NCBI GenBank assembly: GCA_050733695.1
Contig: JBOHTO010000135.1
Location: 1 to 64,000 of the forward strand
Reading direction: 5' to 3'
DNA from: JBOHTO01 sp050733695
GTDB lineage: Bacteria; Gemmatimonadota; Gemmatimonadetes; Gemmatimonadales; Gemmatimonadaceae
Length of the DNA stretch: 64,000 nt
Part shown: positions 17,504-26,436 of the stretch, piece after piece
How positions within the stretch are numbered: the first letter of the stretch is position 1
Layout: every line of letters begins with the position of its first letter
The notes under the pieces: model-generated
What the model saw: only the letters and a program-made list of their open reading frames with translations
The model's database searches: none
Told to the model about the DNA's origin: nothing
Position numbers and translations under genes: made by a program

Positions 17504-18931
17504 CTAACCGGATGCACGACTCGTTTCGTCCGCGCCCGGCACTCCGATCTCTGTCATCTTCCGCAGATCGAGAACCTCGTCGATCCTGTCCTGCGGTATC
17601 ACATCTTTCCGGCGCGCGAGATCGCGGATGAGAATGTTCTCCGCGACGGATTGCTTGCTCAGCTCCGCCGCTCGAGCATAGCCGATCTGCGGGGCGAGTG
17701 CGGTCGCGAGAGCGGCAGAGCGCTCGAGCCAGTACTCGCACTGCTCCCGGTTCGCCTCGATCCCCTGAACGCAACGCGTGTCGAGGATGCGCGCCGCGTT
17801 CGTGAGGATCTGCTCGGAAAGCAGAAGGTTGTAGGCGATGACCGGCATCATCACGTTGAGCTCGAGCTGCCCGTGTTCAGCCGACGCCGCGATGCAGGCG
17901 TCGGCGCCGATCACCTGGAAGCAGACCTGGTTCACCATCTCGGCGATCGACGGATTGACCTTCCCCGGCATGATCGATGAACCCGGCTGCACCGCTGGCA
18001 GGCGAATCTCGTCGAGCCCGGTTCTGGGTCCGCTCGCGAGCAGGCGCAGGTCGCTCGCGATCTTTCCGAGATCGAGCGCGAGCACCTTCAACTGCGCGCT
18101 GAATGCGGCCACGTCTCCCATGCTCTGCATGAGCTGGATGCGGTCCTCGCCCTCGCGCAGTTCGAATCCGGTCATCTCGCGCAGATGCCGCAGCATGAGC
18201 GCCGGGTATTCCGGCTCCACGTTCACGCCGGTGCCGACCGCGCTCCCGCCGATGCCCAGGTCGCGCAGGTAGTCCGCCGCCTGCTCCAGGCGCTTGAGGT
18301 TGCGCCCGATCGTACGGGCATAGGCCATCAGCTCCTGGCCCAACCGGATCGGCATCGCGTCCTGGAGGTGGGTGCGCCCCGACTTGAGCAGGTCGTCGAA
18401 CTCTTCTCCCTTCTGCGCGAAGCTCTGTTCCAGCCCGCGGAACGCCCCGAGCAGATCCCCGAGCATCGCCAGGCAGGCGAGCCGTATGGCGGTCGGGATC
18501 ACGTCGTTGGTGGACTGCGCCATGTTGACGTGATCGTTGGGGTGCACCGGCGCGTAGCTCCCCCGTGGGGTGCCGAGCAGTTCGTTGGCGCGGTTGGCGA
18601 GCACCTCGTTGACGTTCATGTGGTGCGACGTGCCCGCGCCCGCCTGATAGACGTCGACGACGAAGTGCTCGCGATGCTGGCCCGCGAGCACCTCGTCGGC
18701 AGCGCGGACGATGGCATCGGCGAGACGGGCGTCCAGGCGTCCGGTATCGCGATGGGTCAGCGCGGCAGCGCGCTTGATCCAGACGGTGGCAGTGACGAAG
18801 GCAGGCAGCGGTCTGATGCCGCTGATGGGAAAATTCTGCATCGCGCGGACGGTCTGCACACCGTACAGCGCCTTCGACGGCACACGGAGTTCGCCGAGCG
18901 GATCCTTCTCCATGCGCGTGGCGCTGGCCAT
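17504..18931 (-). CDS. aspA: Aspartate ammonia-lyase (aspartase)
   Basis: 475 residues. It deaminates L-aspartate to fumarate and ammonia. The N-terminal DPLGELRVPSKALYGVQT and NFPISG match aspartase rather than fumarase C, and the flexible catalytic loop GSSIMPGKVNP near residue 320 carries the general-base serine. The start is the ATG at 18931, five bases after a strong AAGGAG site; a longer reading adds five residues. Fumarase activity cannot be excluded by sequence alone. Confidence 0.9.
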   Translation of the reverse strand: MASATRMEKDPLGELRVPSKALYGVQTVRAMQNFPISGIRPLPAFVTATVWIKRAAALTHRDTGRLDARLADAIVRAADEVLAGQHREHFVVDVYQAGAGTSHHMNVNEVLANRANELLGTPRGSYAPVHPNDHVNMAQSTNDVIPTAIRLACLAMLGDLLGAFRGLEQSFAQKGEEFDDLLKSGRTHLQDAMPIRLGQELMAYARTIGRNLKRLEQAADYLRDLGIGGSAVGTGVNVEPEYPALMLRHLREMTGFELREGEDRIQLMQSMGDVAAFSAQLKVLALDLGKIASDLRLLASGPRTGLDEIRLPAVQPGSSIMPGKVNPSIAEMVNQVCFQVIGADACIAASAEHGQLELNVMMPVIAYNLLLSEQILTNAARILDTRCVQGIEANREQCEYWLERSAALATALAPQIGYARAAELSKQSVAENILIRDLARRKDVIPQDRIDEVLDLRKMTEIGVPGADETSRASG

Positions 18932-18997
18932 CGCCTCTCCTTGCATCCTGGTTGAGTTCCTCGATACTCGTCGCGCGGGAGTGCGCTCGTGGCCGTA

Positions 18998-19804
18998 TCA
19001 GGTACCGGCGGGCGCGACGGTGCTGGTGTCGTCGTGGATCGAAAGAATCTGCGTGAGAGTCTGTCCGCTTCCCGTGATGGTCACGCGGAGACGGGATGCG
19101 ATCGGAAGTCGCATGTCCTGATACGAGTTGCGCCATCCATCCAGAAGGTCGGGCTCGATCTCGTGCGCTCCATCGTCGAACAGTTCGCAGTACACCTGGC
19201 GATTGAGCTGGGGTGATCCGGGGGAGGCATAACGAAGCGAGATGACCATCTTTGACTGTTCATCCCCGGGCGGGTTCCATGCCAATGGCAGCGGATCGCC
19301 GGCTGCCGGAACCCCAACCGGGCTCAGCGTCACCGCCTCCGCAGTGGGCCCCGCGATCTCCCTCGCCGCAAAGCCCGTGTCGGAACCGGGTATGGTAAAG
19401 GTGACCACATCGCCAGGATCGAAAGGAATCGACCCGCCGCCCGGCAACTCGTAATGCGGGATCGTATCCTCTCCTGCGTCGTTCCGGACCAGTGCAGTCA
19501 TCTGTCCGCTGAGCTCGACCGTAACGGCTTCCCCGGCAAAGAGATACGTTGGACTCAGTATGCTGGGTGCCGGGGAGAGCGAGAGTACAGCGCAACTGTC
19601 CGACGAAGGCGTCGGCGGAGGAATCCGCAGTGGCCGCGAACGCAGAAATACCGCGACCGGGCTTGTCGTGGCAGTCTGCGGGTCACCGGAGCTGTGCAGC
19701 ACGAAGAACCCGTAGTCCCTTTCGCTCAGAACCGGTTCGTTCGGCCCGAGGCATGCCGTGACCACAACCAGGCCGGCGAGGGAGATTATCGTTCGCGGCT
19801 GCAT
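18998..19804 (-). CDS. Exported lipoprotein of unknown function
   Basis: 268 residues. An AGGAGG ribosome-binding site precedes the ATG at 19804, and the signal peptide ends in lipobox VTAC. The mature part is beta-rich with no recognised domain; it has Cys residues in SDSCAVL and VYCELF that could form a disulfide. It is separated from aspA by 66 bases and is likely monocistronic. Confidence 0.7.
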   Translation of the reverse strand: MQPRTIISLAGLVVVTACLGPNEPVLSERDYGFFVLHSSGDPQTATTSPVAVFLRSRPLRIPPPTPSSDSCAVLSLSPAPSILSPTYLFAGEAVTVELSGQMTALVRNDAGEDTIPHYELPGGGSIPFDPGDVVTFTIPGSDTGFAAREIAGPTAEAVTLSPVGVPAAGDPLPLAWNPPGDEQSKMVISLRYASPGSPQLNRQVYCELFDDGAHEIEPDLLDGWRNSYQDMRLPIASRLRVTITGSGQTLTQILSIHDDTSTVAPAGT

Positions 19805-19965
19805 TGATGTGCGCCTCCTGCGTTCATGACAGGCAGCAGAGGCCGCTGTCACTGGCTGCGGATGATCCGGTGTAGTTGCGATGCACAGCAATGTAATTTC
19901 GGGAAAGGCGCAGAGCGGCGCCAGTCGGCGCCAGTCGGCGCCAGTCGGCGCCAGTCACGGCATGG
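19805..19965. other. Intergenic region upstream of the lipoprotein gene
   Basis: 161 bases holding the leader of the lipoprotein gene and a decamer repeat array (listed separately). I could not identify a confident promoter; an A/T-rich patch around 19890-19900 is the only candidate. Confidence 0.4.
19917..19956. repeat. Four perfect GGCGCCAGTC decamers
   Basis: The decamer GGCGCCAGTC occurs four times head to tail, each containing the palindrome GGCGCC. It lies between the stop of the metallo-hydrolase gene and the lipoprotein gene start on the minus strand. One turn of B-DNA per unit would place identical sites on one face of the helix. Confidence 0.85.
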
Positions 19966-20607
19966 CTAGCTACCGGCAACCCGCGCGAGTCCATTGAGGA
20001 ACGGATTTGTCGCCAGCTCCCGCGCGATCGTCGTCGGCGGGCCGTGTCCGGGATAGACCGTCGTGTCCGCCGGGAGGGTCCTGATCCTCTCGAGCGACTC
20101 GGACATCTTCAGCGAATCGGAGAGCGGAAGATCGGTCCGTCCGATCGAGCCGGCGAACAGCAGGTCGCCGACGAACGCTACCCCGTGGCCGTGGATGACG
20201 ACGAGCCCCGGTGCGTGTCCGGGTGTGTGCAATACGTGGAACTCCAGCTTGCCCACGCGCAACGACTGGCCGTCGGACAGAAGCTGGTCCGGAGGCGGCG
20301 GGCTCTCGAACGGCAGCCCGAACGCGGCTGCCTGATCGGCGGCCCGGTCGTAGAGCGGACGCTCCAACGGGTGCATATGAATCGGCGCCGGCGATGCCCG
20401 CCTGATCCCGGCCAGCGCGCCCACATGATCGATGTGCGCGTGCGTGAGCCAGATCGCATCCAGCTCGGCATCGCTGCGCGCGAGCTCTTCCATGAGTCGC
20501 TCGCTCTCTGCACCGGGGTCGACGAACACAGCGCGCTGGGATTCCTCATCCACGACCAGGTAGCAGTTCTCCTGCATGACGCCGACCGTCATCGCGGTGA
20601 CCTTCAT
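19966..20607 (-). CDS. MBL-fold hydrolase, glyoxalase II-like
   Basis: 213 residues. It carries the metallo-beta-lactamase signature THAHIDH (H56, H58, D60, H61), HTPGHAPG, GDLLFAGSIGRTD and GHGPPT, the pattern of small YcbL/GloB-type hydrolases. It probably acts on a thioester such as S-lactoyl-thiol. It overlaps trxB by 4 bp, tying it to thiol chemistry; bacillithiol rather than glutathione would be the natural thiol given bshA in this genome. Substrate is inferred. Confidence 0.85.
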   Translation of the reverse strand: MKVTAMTVGVMQENCYLVVDEESQRAVFVDPGAESERLMEELARSDAELDAIWLTHAHIDHVGALAGIRRASPAPIHMHPLERPLYDRAADQAAAFGLPFESPPPPDQLLSDGQSLRVGKLEFHVLHTPGHAPGLVVIHGHGVAFVGDLLFAGSIGRTDLPLSDSLKMSESLERIRTLPADTTVYPGHGPPTTIARELATNPFLNGLARVAGS

Positions 20608-21590
20608 GCCGTGTACCCGCCCGTCCCTTCGAGCACGGGATCGAGCTGGCCCGACCTGATCGCCGTCAGATACTTCTCGACGGCGATCGCCGCGGTAGTG
20701 GCGTCGCCGACTGCGGTCGTGACCTGTCGGGTGAGCTGCGACCGGAGATCGCCAGCGGCGAACAGCCCTCGAACGGACGTCTCCATGTTGGAATCCGTCC
20801 TGAGGTATCCCATGTCGTCGTGCTCCACATGGCCGTCGATGATGCCAGTGTTGGGACGGAATCCGATGAAGATGAAGATGCCGGTGACCGCCAGGTCACG
20901 CTCGGTGGACGTTTCGACGTTGCGCAGTCGGACATTGTTCACGATCCCGTTCGCGTCCCCATCAATCCGCTCGACGAGGGAGTTCCAGATCACCTCGATC
21001 TTCGGATTCTCGAAGAGACGCTTCTGGAGGATCTTCGACGCCCGGAGGTGATCGCGGCGGTGAATGAGATATACCTTCCTCGCATACCGCGTGAGGAAGT
21101 CGGCTTCCTCGGTGGCCGCGTCGCCTCCACCTACAACGGCTATCGTCTGCTCCTTGAAGAACGCCCCATCGCATATCGCGCAGTATGATACGCCCTTCCC
21201 CGCGTACTCGAGCTCGCCCGGGACGTTCAGCTTCACCGGTGTGCCGCCCGCCGTGATGATGACCGCCGGGGAGAGGTAGACGTCGCCCGCATCGGTCTCC
21301 GTTTCGAAGCCGCCGTCATCCCGCTTCCGCACGCTGGTGACGGTCGCCTGTCGTATCTCCGCTCCGAACTTCTTCGCGTGGCTCTCGAACTTCTGCGCCA
21401 GGTCCCACCCTTCCACGTGCTCGAATCCCGGATAGTCCTCGATTATCTCGGTGTTCAGGAGCTCGCCGCCGGAGGCACCGCGTTCCAGCAGCACCGTTTT
21501 CAGCATCGAGCGTCCGGCGTACATCGCGGCGCACATCCCCGCCGGCCCGGCGCCGACGATCACGACTTCGTAGGTGTAGCTGTTTCCCAA
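20604..21590 (-). CDS. trxB: Thioredoxin-disulfide reductase
   Basis: 328 residues. It reduces thioredoxin with NADPH through FAD. The FAD motif GAGPAG is at 13-18, the redox-active CAIC at C137/C140, and the NADPH motif GGGDAA follows at about 150. The length and C-terminus (GLFAAGDLRS) fit the low-molecular-weight type. A Bdr/YpdA-type bacillithiol reductase is less likely because the CxxC is present. Confidence 0.95.
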   Translation of the reverse strand: MGNSYTYEVVIVGAGPAGMCAAMYAGRSMLKTVLLERGASGGELLNTEIIEDYPGFEHVEGWDLAQKFESHAKKFGAEIRQATVTSVRKRDDGGFETETDAGDVYLSPAVIITAGGTPVKLNVPGELEYAGKGVSYCAICDGAFFKEQTIAVVGGGDAATEEADFLTRYARKVYLIHRRDHLRASKILQKRLFENPKIEVIWNSLVERIDGDANGIVNNVRLRNVETSTERDLAVTGIFIFIGFRPNTGIIDGHVEHDDMGYLRTDSNMETSVRGLFAAGDLRSQLTRQVTTAVGDATTAAIAVEKYLTAIRSGQLDPVLEGTGGYTA

Positions 21591-21638
21591 GGCCCGGCTC
21601 CCGTTCTGGTCTCGCGCCGGCTCCGGCCGGTACGCGCC

Positions 21639-22544
21639 TCACGCAATCTCGCCGTTCGCAGGCGCCCGTGGAACTCCGCGCGCGGCGCGATCACCGACGG
21701 CGGACCGATCGGATGGCGGACCGATCGCAACGATGCCCAGCGCGCCGTGGCAATGCGACACCGTGGCTACGAGCACGCGTGCGGCACGGTTCGCAGCGGC
21801 CTTCGCAACGGTCGCATCCGCGGCGATCGCCTCGGCGGTGTCGAACATTCCGACGCCGTAGACGCGGTGCGTGCAGTGAAAGATGGCAGGACCGTCAATC
21901 CGGTCACCGCCAGCCCGCTCCCTCGCAACGTACGCCCGCACCGTCGGCGGCATGCTCCAGCTACGCGGCCCGCGCGTATGCGGGCAGCGCTCGGGCTCGA
22001 TACAATTGATGGGGCACATCCATTCGGCAAAGCTCACGTAGTGCGTTCCGTCCGGTGCGGCGCGTTGCCACGGCGTGTCCGCTTCATCCGGCAACGGAAC
22101 GCGTTCCACGGTGCGCTGCGGCCAGCGGGATCGTGAGCGGGCAAGCAGCCAATCGTACATGAGATGAGGCATGAGTGGCGACGGCACGATTGCATCGCTC
22201 GCGGCTGATTCCGGATTCCGGCACGCGCCGGCGAGATACGCTTCGAAGAATGAAGTCCAGTCGCTCGTAACGAGTTCCGCGCCGCGAACCCCGTCATTGC
22301 CGCCGAGGATTTTCGCCATGCGGCAGAGCGGATCGCGGTCGATGACGAGAAGGCGCTTCCAGGTGATGGCTCCGGCCTTGCGCGCACGGCCGAGCTGGCG
22401 GACGTAATACGAACCATAGCATCCACCGCCCACGACGATGATGGACCCGTAGGCGGTGCTCCCGGCCCTCGCGGCTCCTCGCGCAGTGGCGCTGCTCGCG
22501 CGAGCGGCGGCTGACGCGCCGCGTGCAGGCTCAGCGGCGCACAT
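21639..22544 (-). CDS. Orphan Rossmann-like protein with cysteine cluster
   Basis: 301 residues, not recognised. An N-terminal Gly-rich motif (IIVVGGGCYGSYYVRQL) followed by a charged strand ending VIDRDP resembles a dinucleotide-binding start. The middle has a cysteine cluster (C-x3-C-x5-C in PINCIEPERCPHT), and near the C-terminus SHCHG. The 28 residues before the motif are Ala/Arg-rich and doubtful. It starts 14 bp inside the SDR end and lies before trxB, suggesting a redox or metal-binding role; this is inference only. Confidence 0.6.
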   Translation of the reverse strand: MCAAEPARGASAAARASSATARGAARAGSTAYGSIIVVGGGCYGSYYVRQLGRARKAGAITWKRLLVIDRDPLCRMAKILGGNDGVRGAELVTSDWTSFFEAYLAGACRNPESAASDAIVPSPLMPHLMYDWLLARSRSRWPQRTVERVPLPDEADTPWQRAAPDGTHYVSFAEWMCPINCIEPERCPHTRGPRSWSMPPTVRAYVARERAGGDRIDGPAIFHCTHRVYGVGMFDTAEAIAADATVAKAAANRAARVLVATVSHCHGALGIVAIGPPSDRSAVGDRAARGVPRAPANGEIA

Positions 22545-23292
22545 GGCGCCCGCCGTCGACGATCACGGTCTCACCCGTGATGTAGTCGCTCTCGAGCAGG
22601 AAGATGACTGCCGCGGCGACGTCGCCCGGCGCTCCGAGCCGTGCGAGCGGCGTGGTCGATACGAGATGCTCGGCATCGGCCGCGTCCCAATTCTCCGGGA
22701 GGAGCACGGGACCCGGTGCGACCGCGTTGACGCGGACCCGGGGAGCAAGGACACGCGCAAGCGCGCGGGTCATCTGCACCAGACCGCTCTTCGTGATGCC
22801 ATGCGGGATGTAGCCGGGCCACGTTTCGAAGGCGGCAAGGTCGGCGATGTTCACTATCGCGCCCGGCGCGCTCGCACGATCTTCGTCCGCTGCAGACCGA
22901 TTCGCCAGCAACGGGGCCGCAGCCTGCGACGTGAAGAACGGCGCACGAAGATTGATGGCGAACATCTCGTCCCATTCGGCCACTGTGACATCGCCAATCG
23001 GCGTGCGCCTCATGATAGCCGCCGAGTTGACGACGGCGTCGAGCCCGCCGAACGCCGCGGCCGCACGTTCTACAACCTGCCGCGGTCCCTTGTCGCTGGC
23101 CAGATCGGCGTGCACCGCGCGGGCCTCGCCACCCGATCGCTCCACCGCGTCAACAGTCTCACGGGCCCCCCCGGCCGACTGGTGATAGTGCACGACGACA
23201 CGCATCCCGCGCCCCCCGAGGGCGAGGGCGAGAGCTCGCCCCACCCGCCGTCCTGCTCCGGTGACGAGCGCGATCCGTCCGGCGAGTTTCAT
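22531..23292 (-). CDS. SDR oxidoreductase, pteridine reductase-like, with Tyr-to-His substitution
   Basis: 253 residues. The TGAGRRVG nucleotide motif is of the FolM/PTR1 type, and the NNAG equivalent VNSAA and NIAD (with the Asp used by pteridine reductases) are present. At the YxxxK position the sequence is HGITK, so His replaces the catalytic Tyr; the DNA reads cat and shows no other ambiguity. Lys is retained. It could be a folate or 3-oxoacyl reductase using a different proton donor, or an inactive homologue. Sits between the PHP and orphan genes. Confidence 0.82.
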   Translation of the reverse strand: MKLAGRIALVTGAGRRVGRALALALGGRGMRVVVHYHQSAGGARETVDAVERSGGEARAVHADLASDKGPRQVVERAAAAFGGLDAVVNSAAIMRRTPIGDVTVAEWDEMFAINLRAPFFTSQAAAPLLANRSAADEDRASAPGAIVNIADLAAFETWPGYIPHGITKSGLVQMTRALARVLAPRVRVNAVAPGPVLLPENWDAADAEHLVSTTPLARLGAPGDVAAAVIFLLESDYITGETVIVDGGRHVRR

Positions 23293-23311
23293 TCCGCAAC
23301 CGGATGACCGC

Positions 23312-24202
23312 TCACGCCACCCACTCGCGCGCGCTCCGGCGGGCGACCCGCTGGTCCTGCCGATCGAGCCACACGGCCGGGACGTTCATGCATCCGATGG
23401 TGCGAGGACCGTCGATCGCACCGTGCCAGTCGGAGCCTCCGCTCGGCACGAGATGCAGATCGTCCGCCAGCATGCCGATGCGAGCCGTGTCCTGACGGTT
23501 GTGCCCGGGGTGCAGGACTTCAACACCGTCGAGTCCGAGGGCTGCCAGCGCTTCCAGCCGATTGCGCATGCCGGTCGGACCGGGGTGGGCGAGGATTGCG
23601 AGGCCGCCTGCCTCGTGGATCAGGGCGATCGCTTCACCCATTGGCAGATGATGCTTGGCGACGAATGCCGGACGTCCGTGCCCGAGATAGCGATCGAACG
23701 CATCGCGCTCATCCCTTGCCCATCCGTGCGCGGTCATTGCTCGCGCGACATGCGGCCGCCCGACCACCGCACCGGCGCCCGCACCAGCCAGGTCGAGCAC
23801 ACTTGCAAGGTCGAGCGGGACGCCGAGGGCATTGAGTAGCGCGACGATCTCCGCCGCCCGCGCGCGGCGCGTCTCGCGGAAGACGGCGAGCCGCTGCTCC
23901 AGCTTATCCGTGCGGCCGAGATGGAGGCCGAGCAGATGCACCTCGCGCCCGTTCTCGGAGGCGCTCAGCTCCACTCCGGCTACCACGCGCACGCCCAGCC
24001 GGTCGCCCGCTGCGCGCGCGGCGCCGAGGCCGTGAAGCGTATCGTGGTCGGTGAGTGCGATCGCGTGCAGTGCGGCCACGGCGGCCGCGGCGACGACGTC
24101 CTCCGGCGCGAGCGTGCCGTCGGATGCCGTCGAGTGCATGTGCAGGTCCACCGCGTGGGGCCTGCCGCCCGGCGACACAGCATCCGGGTCAGCGGGGCTC
24201 AC
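23312..24202 (-). CDS. PHP-domain phosphatase (RNase AM/YciV-like)
   Basis: 296 residues. The PHP motifs are clear: DLHMHSTASDG, ALTDHDT, GVELS, AHPGP and GSDWHG. Members of this group hydrolyse 3',5'-nucleotide bisphosphates and trim short RNA ends with Mn2+. The GTG start overlaps the stop of the 88-residue upstream gene (GTGA). Its role here is probably nucleotide housekeeping. Confidence 0.9.
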   Translation of the reverse strand: MSPADPDAVSPGGRPHAVDLHMHSTASDGTLAPEDVVAAAAVAALHAIALTDHDTLHGLGAARAAGDRLGVRVVAGVELSASENGREVHLLGLHLGRTDKLEQRLAVFRETRRARAAEIVALLNALGVPLDLASVLDLAGAGAGAVVGRPHVARAMTAHGWARDERDAFDRYLGHGRPAFVAKHHLPMGEAIALIHEAGGLAILAHPGPTGMRNRLEALAALGLDGVEVLHPGHNRQDTARIGMLADDLHLVPSGGSDWHGAIDGPRTIGCMNVPAVWLDRQDQRVARRSAREWVA

Positions 24203-24465
24203 CTGCGGTATCCGGCCTCTGGCGACGTATCGCTCGATTGCGTGAAGCGGAACAGCTCGCGCAACTGCTCGTCGGTCATCTCGGTGAGCGATTGTTCGCG
24301 AGAGCGCGCACCGCCCGGTGAGTATCGGGTGACGCGCACCTCGCGATCGGCCCCCGAACCGTGAACGAAGAGGAGGCCGAACTCATCCTTGTCGTACTGG
24401 GTGATGCGGCCGGACGGGAACACGCTCCATTCTCGGCCATCGATCGCTATACTGCGTGTGGGCAT
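24199..24465 (-). CDS. Small conserved-looking hypothetical protein
   Basis: 88 residues from the ATG at 24465, giving MPTRSIAIDGREWSVFPSGR. It appears soluble and beta-rich, with no recognised family. It sits 1 bp after the other small gene and overlaps the PHP gene by 4 bp, so it is a translationally coupled link of the run. A longer start adds 13 residues without any support. Confidence 0.65.
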   Translation of the reverse strand: MPTRSIAIDGREWSVFPSGRITQYDKDEFGLLFVHGSGADREVRVTRYSPGGARSREQSLTEMTDEQLRELFRFTQSSDTSPEAGYRR

Positions 24466-24466
24466 G

Positions 24467-24733
24467 TCAGACCAGCTCCACTTCCCGGTACATGCGTTGC
24501 GCATCGATCAGCCGCTCCGGTGACGAATCGTGGGCAGTGGCCAGGGTGCGCGCGTCAGGACCCTCCATGAACTCGAGGAAGGCGCCGGGGAGGTCGGCTT
24601 CCTCGAACACCCAGAACCGGCAACTCGCGCCCTCGTAATGTGCCTTCTTCCCGAGCAGCCTCTCGAGATACTTGCGACGCTCGTGATGCGGGATGATCGA
24701 TCGCTGCATGAGAAGCACGCGCGCCATGGTCAT
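24467..24733 (-). CDS. Small hypothetical protein, possibly dimeric alpha/beta-barrel
   Basis: 88 residues starting at the ATG that overlaps the E2 stop (ATGA). The longer reading of this frame is antisense noise inside E2. The pattern RSIIPHHERRKYLERL and ASCRFWVFEEADLPGAFLEFMEG has the feel of an ABM/NIPSNAP-like ferredoxin-fold monomer, but this is a guess. It follows the E2 gene directly, so a link to oxoacid metabolism is possible. Confidence 0.65.
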   Translation of the reverse strand: MTMARVLLMQRSIIPHHERRKYLERLLGKKAHYEGASCRFWVFEEADLPGAFLEFMEGPDARTLATAHDSSPERLIDAQRMYREVELV

Positions 24734-26124
24734 GGCCCGGTGTCCGGGAACTCCTCGATCGATCGCTTGACGTGCGCCAGGAACTGATCGGCGACAGCCC
24801 CATCGATAGCGCGATGGTCGAAGGAGATCGAGAAGTAGGAACACGTTCTGATGGCGATCGTATCCTCGCCATCGGCGCCTGCGATCACCTTCGGGCGCTT
24901 CTCTATGGTACCGACGCCGAGTATCGCGACCTGCGGCTGGTTGATGATCGGCGTTCCCATGAGCGATCCGAAGACACCGGGGTTGGTGATGGTGAAGGTA
25001 CCGTCCTGGACTTCTTCGGGGGAGAGCTTTCTGGCGCGTGCCCGTGCTGCGACGTCGTTGAGATTGCGGGTTATGCCGGTGATCGAGAGCCCATCCGCGC
25101 CCTTGATGACAGGGACAATGAGTCCCCAATCGAGTGCCACGGCCACGCCGATGTTGAACTGCTTGCGGTAGATGACGTTCGTCCCTGCGATCGAAGCGTT
25201 GAGGATCGGCCATGCCTTGAGCCCATCCACGACCGCGCGGATGATGAAGGGCATGTAGGTGAGCTTGAGCCCGGTGGTCTCCAGGAATTCGGCGCGGCGC
25301 GCTGCCCGGATCCTGGCGACACGCGTGAAGTCCACCTCCATGAATGACGTCACGTGCGCCGACGTCCGGCGCGAAGCCACCATGTGTTCGCTGATGAGCG
25401 CACGCATCCTGGACATGGGCTCCACGATGTCGCCCGGCCGGGGCTGGGGGAGCGGTCCGCCTGCGGGCGGGTACGCGCCGGCACCGGATGCATGCACCGC
25501 TGCACGCGCGTTGATGTCGCCGCCCGACTCGATGAACTGCAGGATGTCCTTTCTCGTGACGCGCCCCGATAGTCCCGAACCCTGGAGCGATGCGATCTCG
25601 ATCCCGTGCTCCGCGGCGATCTTTCGCACGAGCGGGGATGATCGGGTGCGGAGGCGTTCCTCCAGCGCCACGCCGGGACCGGCGTTCTCCCCATCGCCCT
25701 TATGCGCGGGTGCGGGCATCATAGCGGTAGAAGGATGCCGGACCGACGGCTGTGCCGTGCCAGATTGTTTGTGGGGGGGGCCCCCCGCTGCGGCGCTCAC
25801 ATTCACAGCCGCCCCGACCGTCCGCTCCGCCTTCGCCGTCGAGCCGCCCTCTCCGCCGCCACCACCGCCCATCGCCGCGCCTTTCTCCGTCTCGAGACGC
25901 GCGACCACAGTCTGCACGGCTACCGTCTCCCCCTCCTGCACCAGCACCTCCGCAACGATTCCAGCCGACGGAGCCGGAATCTCGGCATCGACCTTGTCGG
26001 TCGAGATCTCGAACAGCGGCTCGTCGCGCTTCACCTCGTCGCCCACCTTCTTGAGCCAGCGCGAGAGCGTTCCCTCAGCGATGGACTCACCCATCTGCGG
26101 CATGATCACGTCGATTCGTGCCAC
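24730..26124 (-). CDS. 2-oxoacid dehydrogenase E2 (dihydrolipoyl acyltransferase)
   Basis: 464 residues. One lipoyl domain (1-80, lipoyl Lys K44 in STDKVDAE), a Gly/Ala/Pro linker, a peripheral subunit-binding domain (about 160-195, SSPLVRKIAAEHGI) and a catalytic CATase domain (about 235-460, with SFDHRAIDGA carrying the active His). It accepts an acyl group from the E1 pair downstream of which it lies. The substrate type (pyruvate, branched-chain or acetoin) is not settled; the layout favours the alpha2beta2 E1 family. The start is GTG after a GAGGA site. Confidence 0.92.
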   Translation of the reverse strand: MARIDVIMPQMGESIAEGTLSRWLKKVGDEVKRDEPLFEISTDKVDAEIPAPSAGIVAEVLVQEGETVAVQTVVARLETEKGAAMGGGGGGEGGSTAKAERTVGAAVNVSAAAGGPPHKQSGTAQPSVRHPSTAMMPAPAHKGDGENAGPGVALEERLRTRSSPLVRKIAAEHGIEIASLQGSGLSGRVTRKDILQFIESGGDINARAAVHASGAGAYPPAGGPLPQPRPGDIVEPMSRMRALISEHMVASRRTSAHVTSFMEVDFTRVARIRAARRAEFLETTGLKLTYMPFIIRAVVDGLKAWPILNASIAGTNVIYRKQFNIGVAVALDWGLIVPVIKGADGLSITGITRNLNDVAARARARKLSPEEVQDGTFTITNPGVFGSLMGTPIINQPQVAILGVGTIEKRPKVIAGADGEDTIAIRTCSYFSISFDHRAIDGAVADQFLAHVKRSIEEFPDTGP

Positions 26125-26133
26125 TGCCAGTCC

Positions 26134-26433
26134 TCAGTCAGAGTTCAACGGATCCTTCCGTGGATCCCTGTCGCCGCGCCGAAATCTCCAGAGTGACAGG
26201 AGCGGCAGCGTCACCGCGCCGACCAACATGCCAACCGGCGCGTAATAATACCAGTTGCATGCCGGCAACCCGGCGGGCGGTGCACAACCCGTCGCGCTCC
26301 CCACGAATTTCGCCACGAAAACCGCGATCATCCCGCCGCTGAATGCGCCCGCGATTGCCGTCAGGCAACCTATCCCTATGTACTGGGCCGTGCGCGCCCC
26401 CTGCGGATCACTTGCTCCCCTGGCCTCGACCAC
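26134..26433 (-). CDS. Small membrane protein between E1-beta and E2
   Basis: 99 residues with two predicted membrane segments (about 18-43 and 65-83) and a basic/acidic C-terminus. It has no recognised domain. It lies 3 bp after E1-beta and 9 bp before E2, so it is probably made with the complex. Function unknown. Confidence 0.6.
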   Translation of the reverse strand: MVEARGASDPQGARTAQYIGIGCLTAIAGAFSGGMIAVFVAKFVGSATGCAPPAGLPACNWYYYAPVGMLVGAVTLPLLSLWRFRRGDRDPRKDPLNSD

Positions 26434-26436
26434 TGA

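Noticed and set aside
24734..25213. N-terminal extension of the 88-residue gene
   Set aside because: It is antisense-frame sequence within E2; the real start overlaps the E2 stop.
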